Source: Echiichthys vipera (lineage: Eukaryota; Chordata; Actinopteri; Perciformes; Trachinidae). Taken from it: a stretch of 64,000 bases of DNA. Each line of letters begins with the position of its first letter. The stretch's first letter is position 1. The position numbers were made by a program, and so were the translations under genes. Below, one piece after another: positions 1-10,265 of this stretch. Under the pieces are notes generated by a model. That model saw only the letters and a list, made by a program, of their open reading frames with translations. It was not told where the DNA came from and did not search any database. The DNA lies in contig OY829646.1 in NCBI GenBank assembly GCA_963691815.1, forward strand, positions 21,891,694 to 21,955,693. Reading direction: 5' to 3'.

Positions 1-635
1 CTGATTTCGAGGATTTAAGGGGAAATGGGTTTTCTGTATTTGTACTTTTCCCACATCTGCCTCAGATAGAAAGTGAGGAAGACAATAATGTTGTCACTAA
101 TGCAGCTGTAACAATATCCAATGCCACTGCACCACAGTAACAGTACACATCCTGTAACTGTCTTCTGCTATTTTTTGTGAAACAAAAAAACAAAGTCCAT
201 AAACATACTACAATAGTCCAGAGTGGGGCATGAAAAAAGACCCCCATAATGACTCAATATATGATATCAGTTTTCTTATTGACGTCTTATCTACATATAC
301 TGTGCTTTTGATTATTCACTTGTTGATGTTGAGTCAGTGCTGTACTCCTTACTTTCTGGGTTGAGTGTGAGAATACTAATTTTAGGAAGATGAATGTATT
401 AGTTCAGAGTGACTTTCACTTCATTGTATTTCATAAACAATATAAAGTATTGCACAAAATAACTTAGAATTCCTGGATATAATCTGAGAAATTGTCTTTA
501 GTCGCTTAGTTTGACCAGCTGTGGTCGTTAAACCAAAATTGAAAATCTTTACAGGAAAGGAAGGCCCTGCATGTTGTACAAACTCGGTGTGAACTCTAGT
601 GACAATAAATATCAAGATAATATGTAGTAATAACC
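1..635. other. No gene seen, AT-rich non-coding
   Basis: Moderately AT-rich sequence with no splice-flanked reading frame or repeat that I recognise. Because a plus-strand terminal exon begins at 1778, this stretch is probably intron of that unidentified gene, but that is inference. Confidence 0.4.
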
Positions 636-1110
636 ATAGACTGTAAAAAATGGATGTAGCCTCTACGTTGAGGCCCATTCTCTCAACTTGATCCAATCAT
701 ACTTGCCTATGGGAGTCGCCATCTTGTCATTCTTTGACTCCGCCTCATTTCCTCTTACCAAAAAAGGCTATGTATGTGACGTTGGGGGAGAGGGAGATAA
801 ATTAATCTGGCTGAATTATACCTCCGAGGAGAAGTGAGGCCGCACCCCTAATTATTCATAAACTTTAACCTCAAATAAAATAAAAACTAGCCTGGTACAA
901 AAATGTACCCCCCTCATTGTTGTCATGGAGATATGATAAACATACAGACTATAATGTTTTTTTGTACCAGACCTTAAATAGGTTTAATTATGCTGTGAAT
1001 AACAGCCTATTTAACATGGGGTCAATGAGAAATTACTCTATTATGAAACCTGTCTCTAGCGGCCAATGGGCAAACTGAAGTTTTTGGAACTTGGATCAAC
1101 CAAGAAGTCG
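636..1110. mobile_element. Dispersed teleost MITE-like repeat, class unassigned
   Basis: The segment begins near 'tagactgtaaaaaatgg' and ends near 'ctagcggccaatgggcaaac'. I recognise both as the two ends of a repeat found many times in percomorph genomes. It has no coding capacity. Inside it lies a perfect 12-bp inverted repeat (CTGGTACAAAAA at 892-903, TTTTTGTACCAG at 959-970). The borders are approximate and I found no target-site duplication. The family call is from memory of similar fish sequence, not from a search. Confidence 0.5.
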
Positions 1111-1777
1111 CTGTGGTTGAGGCTTGGTAACAGCTATTAATTATGCTGCTAAAGTATCTAACACCAAAAAGCCAATACTGTCTACTACCAGCAGCTTCAA
1201 GTGATCTTCACACTTCTCTTTGAAAATTTGTCGTAACCTTAAAACACTGACAAACTGAAGAAGCAAAACTCTGTCAGTTTCAAGGAGGGAGTTGTTATCA
1301 CACCAAGCCCTCTCATTTCTTTGTGCTCTACTTTGAGGCCATAAAAATTCTTTACCAGCTTTAAAAGAAAACTACATACCATGTTAGATCTGGGATACAG
1401 AGTCCACATGGAGTAGATCTGGATGTCAGTTAAATAATTTTTTTGCATTTTGTTCAATGCATTTTAATACAAGGCTTACAAAACCAAAGATATGTGATTT
1501 CATGGCAAACAGGCCCATAACATCAAACACATATCCAAACGGCACAGAATATACGTAATTGAAAAATTCCTTATCTGTATAAGGTACAACATTTCAAAGG
1601 TCTCCATGGACATTTTTGTTATTTGTAAATTAATAGCTGGGAGGAAATTAATTTAATTTGCCCGTCAATGCCACTTCATATGTGCATAAAAGGTAAAGCC
1701 AGTAAGGTATTAAACACTATTTTGTAACTTTACCACAATGACATTTACAAAATACTTCTTTTTGTCTCATCTCCCCA

Positions 1778-1970
1778 GTACCGAGTGTGGTTACGGTCCA
1801 GCTTCCGTCCCAGTCCGTTTAATGACCAGGAGCAGGTGGGTGCCCTTCTGAGCCAGTACACAGAGCAACAGGAGAGCCAGAGGAGAGGAGCAGACCAGCG
1901 CTGGATAAATCGAGGTGTAGGTGTCTGCGCTCTGCCGTCCGACCCTGATCATCCTGAAGGCAGCAGCTGA
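1778..1970 (+). CDS. Terminal coding exon of an unidentified upstream gene (partial)
   Basis: A polypyrimidine tract and AG acceptor (tttttgtctcatctccccag) precede an open frame from 1779. It reads YRVWLRSSFRP at its start, then a Gln/Glu/Arg-rich stretch (EQQESQRRGADQRW), and stops at TGA 1968-1970. There is no good ATG of its own; the annotated frame simply runs in from the acceptor, so this is a 3'-terminal exon, about 64 codons long. The composition (57% or so GC, sharp fall to AT-rich sequence after the stop) fits a real exon. The upstream exons lie outside the window or were not recognised. In mammals COX4I1 and EMC8 lie next to IRF8, but this peptide resembles neither C-terminus as I remember them. 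I do not recognise the product. Confidence 0.55.
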
Positions 1971-4469
1971 AACAGGGGCATCTGATCATGCTAAAGTCCT
2001 GCCCAAGGCTGTCTGTAAATGGCAGAAGCTATTATTCTGTACTCGATTCCAAATGAACTCCACCTTTAAGGCCTTTATACAACTCTGAAAGCATAGGAAG
2101 AAATACATCCACTTCAAAAGCCAAGCATATCTTTCATACTTTATTTGCATTGGTCTAATAATTTTTTAATCAATGGAGATTGATTTAGAATTGGGCTACA
2201 GACTCTACTCCAATACCAGTACCTTTACCTTTCTCCCTTAACTGAGTACAGCCGCAACCGGAGTATCGGTGCTCACAGGCGCCTTACTCTAAACACCTCA
2301 ACACCTTAGCCATGATGAATAAACTAGACTTCTGAAGGGACTCCTTACACCTGCAATGTTCAGCTCGGTGGCCTTAAAAAAGCGACTATTGCTGTCTTAA
2401 AGGAACATTTTGTCTCCAATTATGTAGATGTCTAGTCTGTGCTGGTGGACAGTGAATTCCACAAAGAGACTACGAGAACTACTGTTTGCCTGTCAAATGT
2501 AAATTATTGGCATAACATGTATCAGTAAAATACACAATAACCAAATGATGGTCATGGTTAGCAAATACGCTAGCCACTTAGATATATTAACACAACAAAC
2601 GATACATTTCTGCCCATGTAGTAAGCCTGTTTCTATACCCAGTTGGATACTCTTCTCTCATTCCACTTGGTACTTTTGTTTCATCCTAAGTAAAATCTCA
2701 TATTTTTGACACATTATATATGTACCACTGTCTGCGACAGAATCCAGCATCAGCAGTGGGACATAGTTACCTGATATCAGTTAACACTGGTGGGTAGCGG
2801 GGGAGGAAAAGCTGTGAGTTTGCTCTGTCAGTTCCCAGTAAACAAGCTGAGTTATCTCTTATCAGGCTGACAGGACAAAAGAAAAAAGTACAGCAGCAAA
2901 CCCTCTGTAATTATTTAGCCACTATCAACTGATTTCATTGTCTATAGAGAACTTTGTTTTATACCATGGCCATTTAAGGACAAGCACGTAGGAGCAACAT
3001 AAGGAGTAAGTTTCAAAATTGGCAAAATGTTCCCTTAAGTAATACATAGTAGGTTGAATTGGTAAGTGACATAAAAGTATTGCTGAGTAAAACTATACTT
3101 GCATATGAAGGATCTCTACAGTCCAAATGTTAGTTTCCTTCCTGATTTGAACTGACTGAAGCTCTGCTTTATCTTTTTAATTGTGAAAGAATTGATTTAA
3201 ACATAATTTGTGTTATACTGTAGATTAATGGGTCACGTTAATTGTTTAAATTGTGTATTTATTGTGTTTTATAATAAAATGCTGCTGTGTTAGTTTGATT
3301 GACAAACAAATGATGGGAATGCTAATAAATCTGTATTATCAACACTATGGTATGTGTTTGCGTGTAAGGGGAAAAATCCATACTACGTGGTTAGTATCGT
3401 AGTGCTCTGCTCATCTCTAGATCTCTAGAGGCCTCTTGATAATCACACCGAGTGAAACACATAATCATGTGTTTCAGTCAGTGTTCAAGATTTGAGAGGT
3501 CTCTGGATCCTACTCAGCAGATCACCTGCTAATTCTGATTATACAACAAGACCTTGGGTGTTCATGAAAATAAACAGTGGTACATATTTTACCAAGGATT
3601 CAAAAGTACATGCGTACACACTGAGTTAAATGTCTTTTTTTTTTTATTATTAGTATTGCAAAAAGTGGTACAACATTTGAGCATATTTTAACATAACCAC
3701 CTATAAGATATTTATTTTTTAACTGTATACAGAAAATAAAGCCTTTACAGGAAGAGAGAAGAGATGAACCTGTATTAAGTGAAGTTAAAACAGTACCTGA
3801 TTATTTGAATTTAAAGGTAGACTATAGCTGGCGGATGATATCACTCATCAGTTGTTTATTAGGGAAAGATTATAGTGTATTTGAATCACAGTTACAGTCA
3901 AACACATTTAAAAAACATTATTCTACCTACCTAAAACAATTACTTCTCTGTTTTTTTTTTTTCAGATTTCGTACATTGCCTAATCTTTCCCCCATAATTG
4001 TGATTCCAAATCAGTCCTGTGGTTAATTTTGCCCTGTGCTGAAGATGCATATCAAGACATGAAACTTATCAGAAATGCTTCCTCACGGTTTTCACTTTCT
4101 GAAGAACATCAACATGCCCTCATAGAAATCTTCCAACGAATACACTGACTAGTTTCTTTGGAATGTATTTCTGTTGAGGAGGCCAGTGGGGTTGCATCGC
4201 GTGTACATAACTCTTAGTGTATCTCCATCTTCTGAATTGAAATGAATTGTCAAATTTTAGAAATAAATACATTCTTTAGCATAATATTCCTATACCTTAA
4301 TGGGTTTATTTTGATATGAGCTTGTGTTAACTCAACAGAAAGCCTACATTCAGACTTACTGTGAATCTAGCAATGGGTAATACTGGAAGGACATGCAGTT
4401 GTAAATGAGGATCTGTTCAGTGTAATCTGTTTAATAATCATCCCCTTGCATCGCATCAGTGAATATATT
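1971..4469. other. 3' UTR of upstream gene and intergenic sequence
   Basis: No protein-coding exon is supported. Sequence following the terminal exon could be a long 3' UTR; candidate polyadenylation signals (AATAAA) occur at 3273-3278 and 4262-4267. The rest is AT-rich single-copy-looking DNA. Confidence 0.4.
3273..3278 (+). promoter_or_regulatory. Candidate polyadenylation signal of upstream gene
   Basis: AATAAA followed within about 20 bases by a GT-rich stretch (gctgctgtgttagtttg). It lies 1.3 kb after the terminal exon's stop codon. Another AATAAA at 4262-4267 is an alternative. Confidence 0.3.
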
Positions 4470-5140
4470 GAATATATTGGTATCACATGAAACTAGATGA
4501 TCTAAGGAACCCTTTGGTATCAATAATGCTAGATTATCGGTAAAGCGACTAAGTAATGCTTCAAAGTTTGGCCAAATTTTGGTGAGGGAAATTTTCAAAG
4601 GGGTCTCTTGACCTCTGACCTCAAGATATCTGAATGAAAATGGGATTTATGAGTACCCACAAGTCTCCTCTTTACAGACATGCCAACTGTATGATAATCA
4701 CAAACAGTTTGAGGCAAAAAAACAGCAACATGGAAATGGAGTATTTAAACATTTCTGCATATGGGGGCCATAAATTACATAAATTGGGTATGACTGGAAA
4801 GCTGAGACTCCCCACTTTTTTTAAACTTGAGCTCACTGTATAAACTGAACTATTGTGACCTCTAGGATAATCACAGCCTCATGGACCGTTACAACCATAA
4901 ACTAGAGACCTAGGTATACTGACAATAAGAAGGTTTCTGAGCACTTTACACAACCAAGTGCTCCCAATCCAAACGCCCAAAAAAAAGCAATTCTTGTAGA
5001 AGTCTCTAAATGTCAAATGGTTTTGATCCCAAATCAAAGCATGGATTCTTCTATGGAGCTCCTCCATGTCTTGGTGCCTAATGTGGTATTTGGTTGGACC
5101 ATTTTTCTGAATTCTCAAGTCGTAAAAAAAACTGTTAAAT
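4470..5140. mobile_element. Dispersed teleost repeat, class unassigned
   Basis: The blocks 'gatgatctaaggaaccc', 'ggtgagggaaattttcaaag', 'gacctctgacctcaagatat' and 'acagacatgccaactgtatg' occur in this order in a very common fish repeat that I recognise from memory. The right border is uncertain; sequence after about 4860 may be a different repeat or unique DNA. The short open frame at 4634-4843 lies inside it and is not a gene. Confidence 0.5.
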
Positions 5141-5989
5141 TGTGCATCAATTCTGCGTAACAAATGGTATCAACCCAAAAAATGCTGCAACTACTTATGA
5201 AACATTAGTGCGCTTGAGAATGGCTTTCATATATTTAAATCTTAATGTACTAAGCCCATATGAACATATACATATATGTATATACATATATATGTATATA
5301 TATATCATATATTTTTCCTATTTTAGTTATCTGTTCAAAGCATGAAACAGTTGCAGCATAGCCATTACATCTTTACAAACAGAATGAAATAGAAAATAAA
5401 TAAATGAGTCAATAAAATGAAAAAAATATTTATAATATGTATTTATTTACAATTTATTTAAATATTATTTCTTTTATTACTGTTATTGAATTCATCATTA
5501 ATCAAAATAATCAATTTTCAGCTCTGCATGAGTTTCCAGAAGAATATTCCAGGAATATTATGACCTTATGGAGGAATGACAGTGGGAGTAAATTATGAGA
5601 ACTGGCTCTGGTAAAACACTCCATTTACAACGTTGATAGCATGATGTATAATAAATAAATAAATAATAAATTAGCTGGTGGATAGAAATATAACGTGGCT
5701 TTTTTGTGTGTGTTTATTTATATCCTGCTATTCAGCATATAGAGTTTCCCACCATCATAGTCGACTTTATAATAAGATAAGGATATGTCCCAGAGGACAT
5801 GTGGAGCCCTCCTTCTTCACCATCATTAGCTACTGTACCCGCACAACACTCTTTCTGTGGTTTCTCATCCGTACTGAGAGGGCGTTGGAGGGACTCGTTA
5901 CCTTGGAGAGCAGAAATCCCCCACAGCACAAGGTAACTTGTGACTCTCCGGGTTTATTGTGCGTAGCTCTGAGCGTGGGCAGCAGCTTT
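5141..5989. other. AT-rich intergenic sequence upstream of irf8
   Basis: Contains a TA/CA-rich low-complexity patch at about 5264-5318 and further AT-rich DNA up to 5680. An open frame at 5678-6037 has no recognisable domain and runs into the irf8 promoter, so I do not call it a gene. Confidence 0.4.
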
Positions 5990-6150
5990 ACAACCATCGT
6001 TTGTGTCAGGCCATTTCTTGTAAATACCCGCAGTTAGGAGAAAAAAACTTCCGGAATGGGCTGTCCTGCTGAAGCTTCAACACACTCATTGGTCAGAGGG
6101 AGGTAGCGTTGTCAAATCATCTCCCAGCTATTTCATTCATAACACGGAGC
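5990..6150 (+). promoter_or_regulatory. irf8 promoter region
   Basis: The region just 5' of the inferred first exon carries an 8-bp palindrome TTCCGGAA at 6049-6056, which is a double ETS core and also resembles a short-spaced STAT site, and an inverted CCAAT box (ATTGG, 6088-6092). There is no clear TATA box. Mammalian IRF8 is induced by interferon-gamma through a GAS element in its proximal promoter and depends on PU.1, so ETS/STAT-like sites here fit. The transcription start is not determined. Confidence 0.4.
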
Positions 6151-6270
6151 ACGATAAACTTGATAGGCATGTGTCCGGGACAACTCACTTGATTAAATCT
6201 GACAGTGAGCCATCTATCAACATCTCAGGATATCACTCACAAGGCCAAGAAATCAGCTGCTCATCAAACT
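6150..6270 (+). other. irf8 non-coding exon 1 (3' end firm, 5' end estimated)
   Basis: A strong donor (CT|GTAAGT) at 6270/6271 lies 146 bases before an acceptor (tacatatttag|G, exon from 6417) that leads into the ATG-bearing exon. A non-coding first exon joined to an exon with the ATG near its 5' end is the arrangement known for vertebrate IRF8. The 5' end is a guess. Confidence 0.5.
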
Positions 6271-6455
6271 GTAAGTGCGTAAACTTTTCATTTATAATCT
6301 GAAATAGTATGTATACGTTTTGCCTTGATTAAAGATACATTATAATAATATGAGATAAATGTAATTAGTAAACCTAATATTTTTAAATACTATAATGAGT
6401 TATCCTACATATTTAGGTACAAGAACAATCCCCCAAACAACTTTTCTCCATCAAG

Positions 6456-9400
6456 ATGTCAAACACGGGAGGTCGGAGACTGAAGCAGTGGCTGGTGGAG
6501 CAGATCCAGAGCGGACAGTACTCTGGACTGCAGTGGGAGGATGACAGCCACACTATGTTCCGAATTCCGTGGAAACACGCCGGGAAACAGGATTACAACC
6601 AAGAAGTAGACGCATCCATTTTTAAGGTTTGACAGCACTCTCGTGTAGTCCCATCGATACATTACTGTAGTAGATGGAGTTTTGGTTTTACGCGGAGCGC
6701 TGCGCGTAAAACCAAAACTTATCATGGGCTTCTTCAAGTCTAGTTCATTTGTGACCTAGTGGAAAATCTCATATAGACCTTTAAATGTCATTGTTATCGT
6801 TTGTTTATAGCGTATGAAGCATAACTTTAACAAAAAAACAATACATGTATTTATTTTTTTAATAACGCTATAGCCGAGTAAAGCATCAATGCTATTTCCA
6901 CACTAAAATTGTAAATGTTATATTGACAACAATTAAATCATATTTCCTTTTATTCTTTCTAATAATTCTAATTCTATTACACATTTTCCTGAAGAATTAA
7001 CTTTCATCCGGTAAAATTCCATCTTTGTATTTGTTTTGTCCCTTCACAGGCCTGGGCTGTCTTTAAAGGCAAGTTTAAGGAGGGCGACAAGGCTGAGCCT
7101 GCAACATGGAAGACCAGACTCCGCTGTGCCCTGAATAAGAGCCCTGACTTTGAGGAGGTGACAGAAAGGTCGCAGCTGGACATCTCTGAGCCCTATAAAG
7201 TCTACCGCATTGTACCTGAGGAAGAGCAGAAGAGTGAGTTTATTACCAAATTGATGACCTTTGACGATGTTTTTTTCCCAAAATGTTCTCAGTGCAATGC
7301 ATGTTCCAGGATCAAAATCATCCATGGATACCTCCATGTAATAATTATGAATCGTGAAAATAAGTTACATGTTGGTAACATGAACACAGTCATAATGTAT
7401 TCTTCTTTCACTTACAGATGGCAAAAGCTCAGTGATGCCCATGGCAGCTACCAACAGCTCTGGTGATATCACTGACATGGACTGCAGCCCTGCAGAGATA
7501 GAGGAGTTCATTAAAGAGGTGAGACTTTAAACAACTTTTACCCCCCCCCCCCCCACACACACACACACACACACATACACACAAACACACACATTACCAC
7601 ACTGTTGCATCTGACACTTGTTGCACCGAGCATGCCCACGCTCCCTCTTAGTCTGCATGACTTTGAAGTGTACAAAGGTGCTTTGTTGTCAACAGCTCAA
7701 CGTTGTTGTCTTTTTGCAGGAGGAAGGCTGTAGCATCCAGACCAGTCCCGAGTACTGGTCCCAAGGCAGCATCAATGGTAAAACAACCTTTTCTACCACT
7801 TTACAGTACAACACATACATACCCCTCTGACTAAGCTGTTCACAGTTCAGGCAGCATTGTGGTTAGAAGCCTGTCCAGGCATTTCTCTGCCTTTTGTCTC
7901 ACTTCTCAAGGACTGTTCCGTCTTCATATGAGCGTTAATGTCTTTGAAAATAACCACAGTGGAAAGCTTAATGACACGTCCCTGTGATTGTGGGTGCTAA
8001 ATAGAGGTTTTATTCTGTTGAATTCTGCAATGGAAGAATTGACTAATATCCTGTTGAACTTTGCTGACTTAGAGGATTATTTCTTTTGAGATTGTGCTGG
8101 AGAAATGGTATTTCTGATGATTCAGCAAAATAATGACATGACAATGTGGTCATGTCCAATGTGGTAATAACTCATCTCCTCCTCCTGTATTTCACAGCTT
8201 TTGCTCTGCCTCAGGACCCTTTGCCGTCAGGCAATCTCAGTTCAGGTGATTATTTGTTTTAACCATAAAAGCGTCATAAGAACATCAGATCTATAGTTAA
8301 GCCTTAATAATAATAACACAAGTAGATTACAACATGCAGGCCACATGCATTCAGTCATTGTTTTTATTTGCAAAGCTCACTAAATGTTCTCTTCTCCAGC
8401 TTTCTCCCAGATGTTGATCAGTTTCTACTATGGAGGGAAGTTGATCCACACCACGCCGGTTAGTCATCCTGAAGGCTGCCGGATCTCCCCACAACAGCCA
8501 CTGGGTCGTAGCGCCCTATACAGTTCAGACAGCATGCAGAATGTTCATTTTCCTCCTGCTGAACTCATCGAGTATGACCGCCAGCGCCATGTCACACGCA
8601 AGCTCCTGGGCCACCTGGAGAGAGGTGTGCTGGTCCGTGCCAACCAAGAGGGCATCTTCATCAAACGGCTGTGCCAGAGCCGTGTCTTCTGGAGCGGGCT
8701 GGGTGAAGTGGGCTCACAATACAGCTCCATGCCTTGTAAACTTGAGAGGGATGCTGTAGTCAAGATTTTTGACACAGGGAAGTTTCTTCAAGGTGAGCCT
8801 TTTACGTGTATTTGAAAGCCCAGAGGAGTCAAAATCAATGAAAAACAAATGCATTTCTCACCAAAGCTTAAAGCAAGCAACATCATAATAGACATGACTT
8901 GCAAAGATTGTCTAAACAGCTGTTCACATACTTTGTTCATTCCAGCTCTACAGCTGTACCAGGAGGGTCAGTTTCCTGCTCCTGATCCTACAGTGACTTT
9001 GTGTTTTGGAGAAGAGCTCTATGATCTCAGCAATGCCAAGAGCAAACTCATAATTGTGCAGGTGAGGCCCATGAAGTCACAACAAGTGTCTCATTCAAAC
9101 ATTTTACTGATTGAGCAACATGAGTCTTTTTCAACCTAAAAATTGGATTGAATGTTAGATGCTGTTGACAATGAAAGCACATATTTCTGTTCCCAATGGT
9201 AGATCACTATGGTGAACTGCCAACACCTGCTGGAGGCAGTGAACGTGCGGCGCCCCCCGCTTTACTGCAACAACCCAAGCCTGGAGATGTCTGATAATGT
9301 GGCCAGTGACCAGATGGCCCGCATCTACCAGGACTTGTGCAGCTACAGTGCCCCCCAGAGGTCAGCATGCTACAGGGACAACATGCCAATCACTGCATGA
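6456..9400 (+). CDS. irf8: Interferon regulatory factor 8 (irf8), complete
   Basis: Transcription factor of the IRF family, nuclear, controlling macrophage/dendritic versus granulocyte development and interferon responses, usually as a partner of PU.1 or BATF and other IRFs. Coding exons: 6456-6626, 7050-7233, 7418-7518, 7720-7777, 8198-8245, 8400-8792, 8946-9061, 9203-9400. All have AG acceptors and GT donors, and the phases join without break to give 422 residues (human IRF8 has 426). Residues 1 to about 114 are the DNA-binding domain with the tryptophan repeat W12, W27, W39, W59, W77 and recognition helix WKTRLRCALNKS (77-88). A short acidic/Ser-rich linker spans about 117-187. Residues about 189-370 are the IRF-association domain, containing HLERGVLVRANQEGIFIKRL and VTLCFGEEL. 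The tail ends in RDNMPITA, close to the mammalian end. The start ATG at 6456 is placed as in other IRF8 proteins (MSNTGGRRLKQW). IRF4 is the nearest alternative; the SQLDISEPYKVYRIVPEEEQ segment and short linker favour IRF8. The donor after the first coding exon (AAG|GTTTGA) is weak. Confidence 0.96.
6678..6719. repeat. 42-bp near-perfect inverted repeat in irf8 intron
   Basis: Left arm AGTTTTGGTTTTACGCG (6678-6694) and right arm CGCGTAAAACCAAAACT (6703-6719) are exact reverse complements. The 8-base centre GAGCGCTG is itself nearly palindromic, so only one G:G mismatch pair breaks a 21-bp stem. It lies 51 bases after the donor of the first coding exon. It could be a hairpin in the pre-mRNA, a cruciform, or the remnant of a tiny inverted-repeat element. 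Confidence 0.85.
7541..7594. repeat. (C)n(CA)n microsatellite in irf8 intron
   Basis: A run of 14 C followed by interrupted CA repeats, starting 22 bases after the donor of the exon ending at 7518. Confidence 0.95.
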
Positions 9401-10020
9401 ACTATAAGCAGCAACACGTCTGCCAGATGCTCTTCGGCATCTACCGGACTGAATGTACAACATATTAGGGACATTCCTTAGTTTTCTGACATGCATTCAG
9501 GTGAAAGCCAGTATCACAAATAATATAGACTTTTTGAATTTATACTAATCACAGTGTAGACATAAATATAAGGGTGAGCAAATCTCTTACAGTAGGACTT
9601 TTAAGCTAAAACTCAATATTAAGATGTCCCTAATATTTTGTATATCAGAAATGTATATATTTTTTGATGTACAGTGCTTACATAAACTGAAATTCTCAAA
9701 TTCTGCTTTTTTATTGTAAGATTGTGATCATCCATCTCAAGAGAAAAAAAGCTTTTTTTTGTTAAACACAACTCAAGTGTTGCAATGCCTTCAGAACAGA
9801 TTCATTCTGGTAACATATATATCTGTAAGGCCTCTTACTCAAAGCCTTGTTACAGCATGACAACAGTTTGATAGATGCAATTTAGTTCTCAATTCATTTT
9901 ATTTTTCATATGCAATATCCTTTTTGTTTTTGCAGTTGAGTTGCTTCCTTGTGTGATGACCGTTTTTAATTAACAGACCAAATTGATATTTTGTCATATA
10001 TTTTTCTATTTCTTACAGTA

Positions 10021-10026
10021 AATAAA
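10021..10026 (+). promoter_or_regulatory. Candidate proximal polyadenylation signal of irf8
   Basis: AATAAA, 620 bases after the irf8 stop codon. Confidence 0.4.
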
Positions 10027-10245
10027 AAGAAAATCTTAATATCAGTGGGTAAAATATTGCATGGATGCAATGTTACATTATATTAGAGAGATTGATAGGT
10101 TTTACTATCAGACTGTTTTTTATAAATTGCATTTCTAGTAAAGTTTGTATTGAACTACTACTAACTGTGTTTCATTTCATTTTTTTTGTTGAATTATTAC
10201 AGAAGTGACCTATACAAACGTGTATAGTAGCCGCTTAATTGGGTC

Positions 10246-10251
10246 AATAAA
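10246..10251 (+). promoter_or_regulatory. Candidate distal polyadenylation signal of irf8
   Basis: AATAAA followed within 10-20 bases by GT-rich sequence, a good match to a cleavage-site arrangement. Confidence 0.45.
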
Positions 10252-10265
10252 TGTCATCGTGTTAA

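Larger units (their letters stand above)
9401..10265 (+). other. irf8 3' UTR
   Basis: AT-rich sequence after the stop codon, with AATAAA at 10021-10026 and again at 10246-10251. The second is followed by a GT-rich stretch (gtcatcgtgttaaatgtg). No reading frame of note. Two alternative 3' ends are therefore plausible. Confidence 0.55.

Noticed and set aside
3805..4026. Possible exon after a strong polypyrimidine-CAG at 3964
   Set aside because: The downstream frame closes quickly (about 20 codons) and matches nothing; poly-T tracts are common here.
5678..6037. 119-residue frame upstream of irf8
   Set aside because: No recognisable domain; overlaps the inferred promoter; opposing frame also open, so composition explains it.
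9184..9193. ETS-IRF composite on the minus strand in the last irf8 intron
   Set aside because: It is part of the polypyrimidine tract of the acceptor at 9202; chance match likely.
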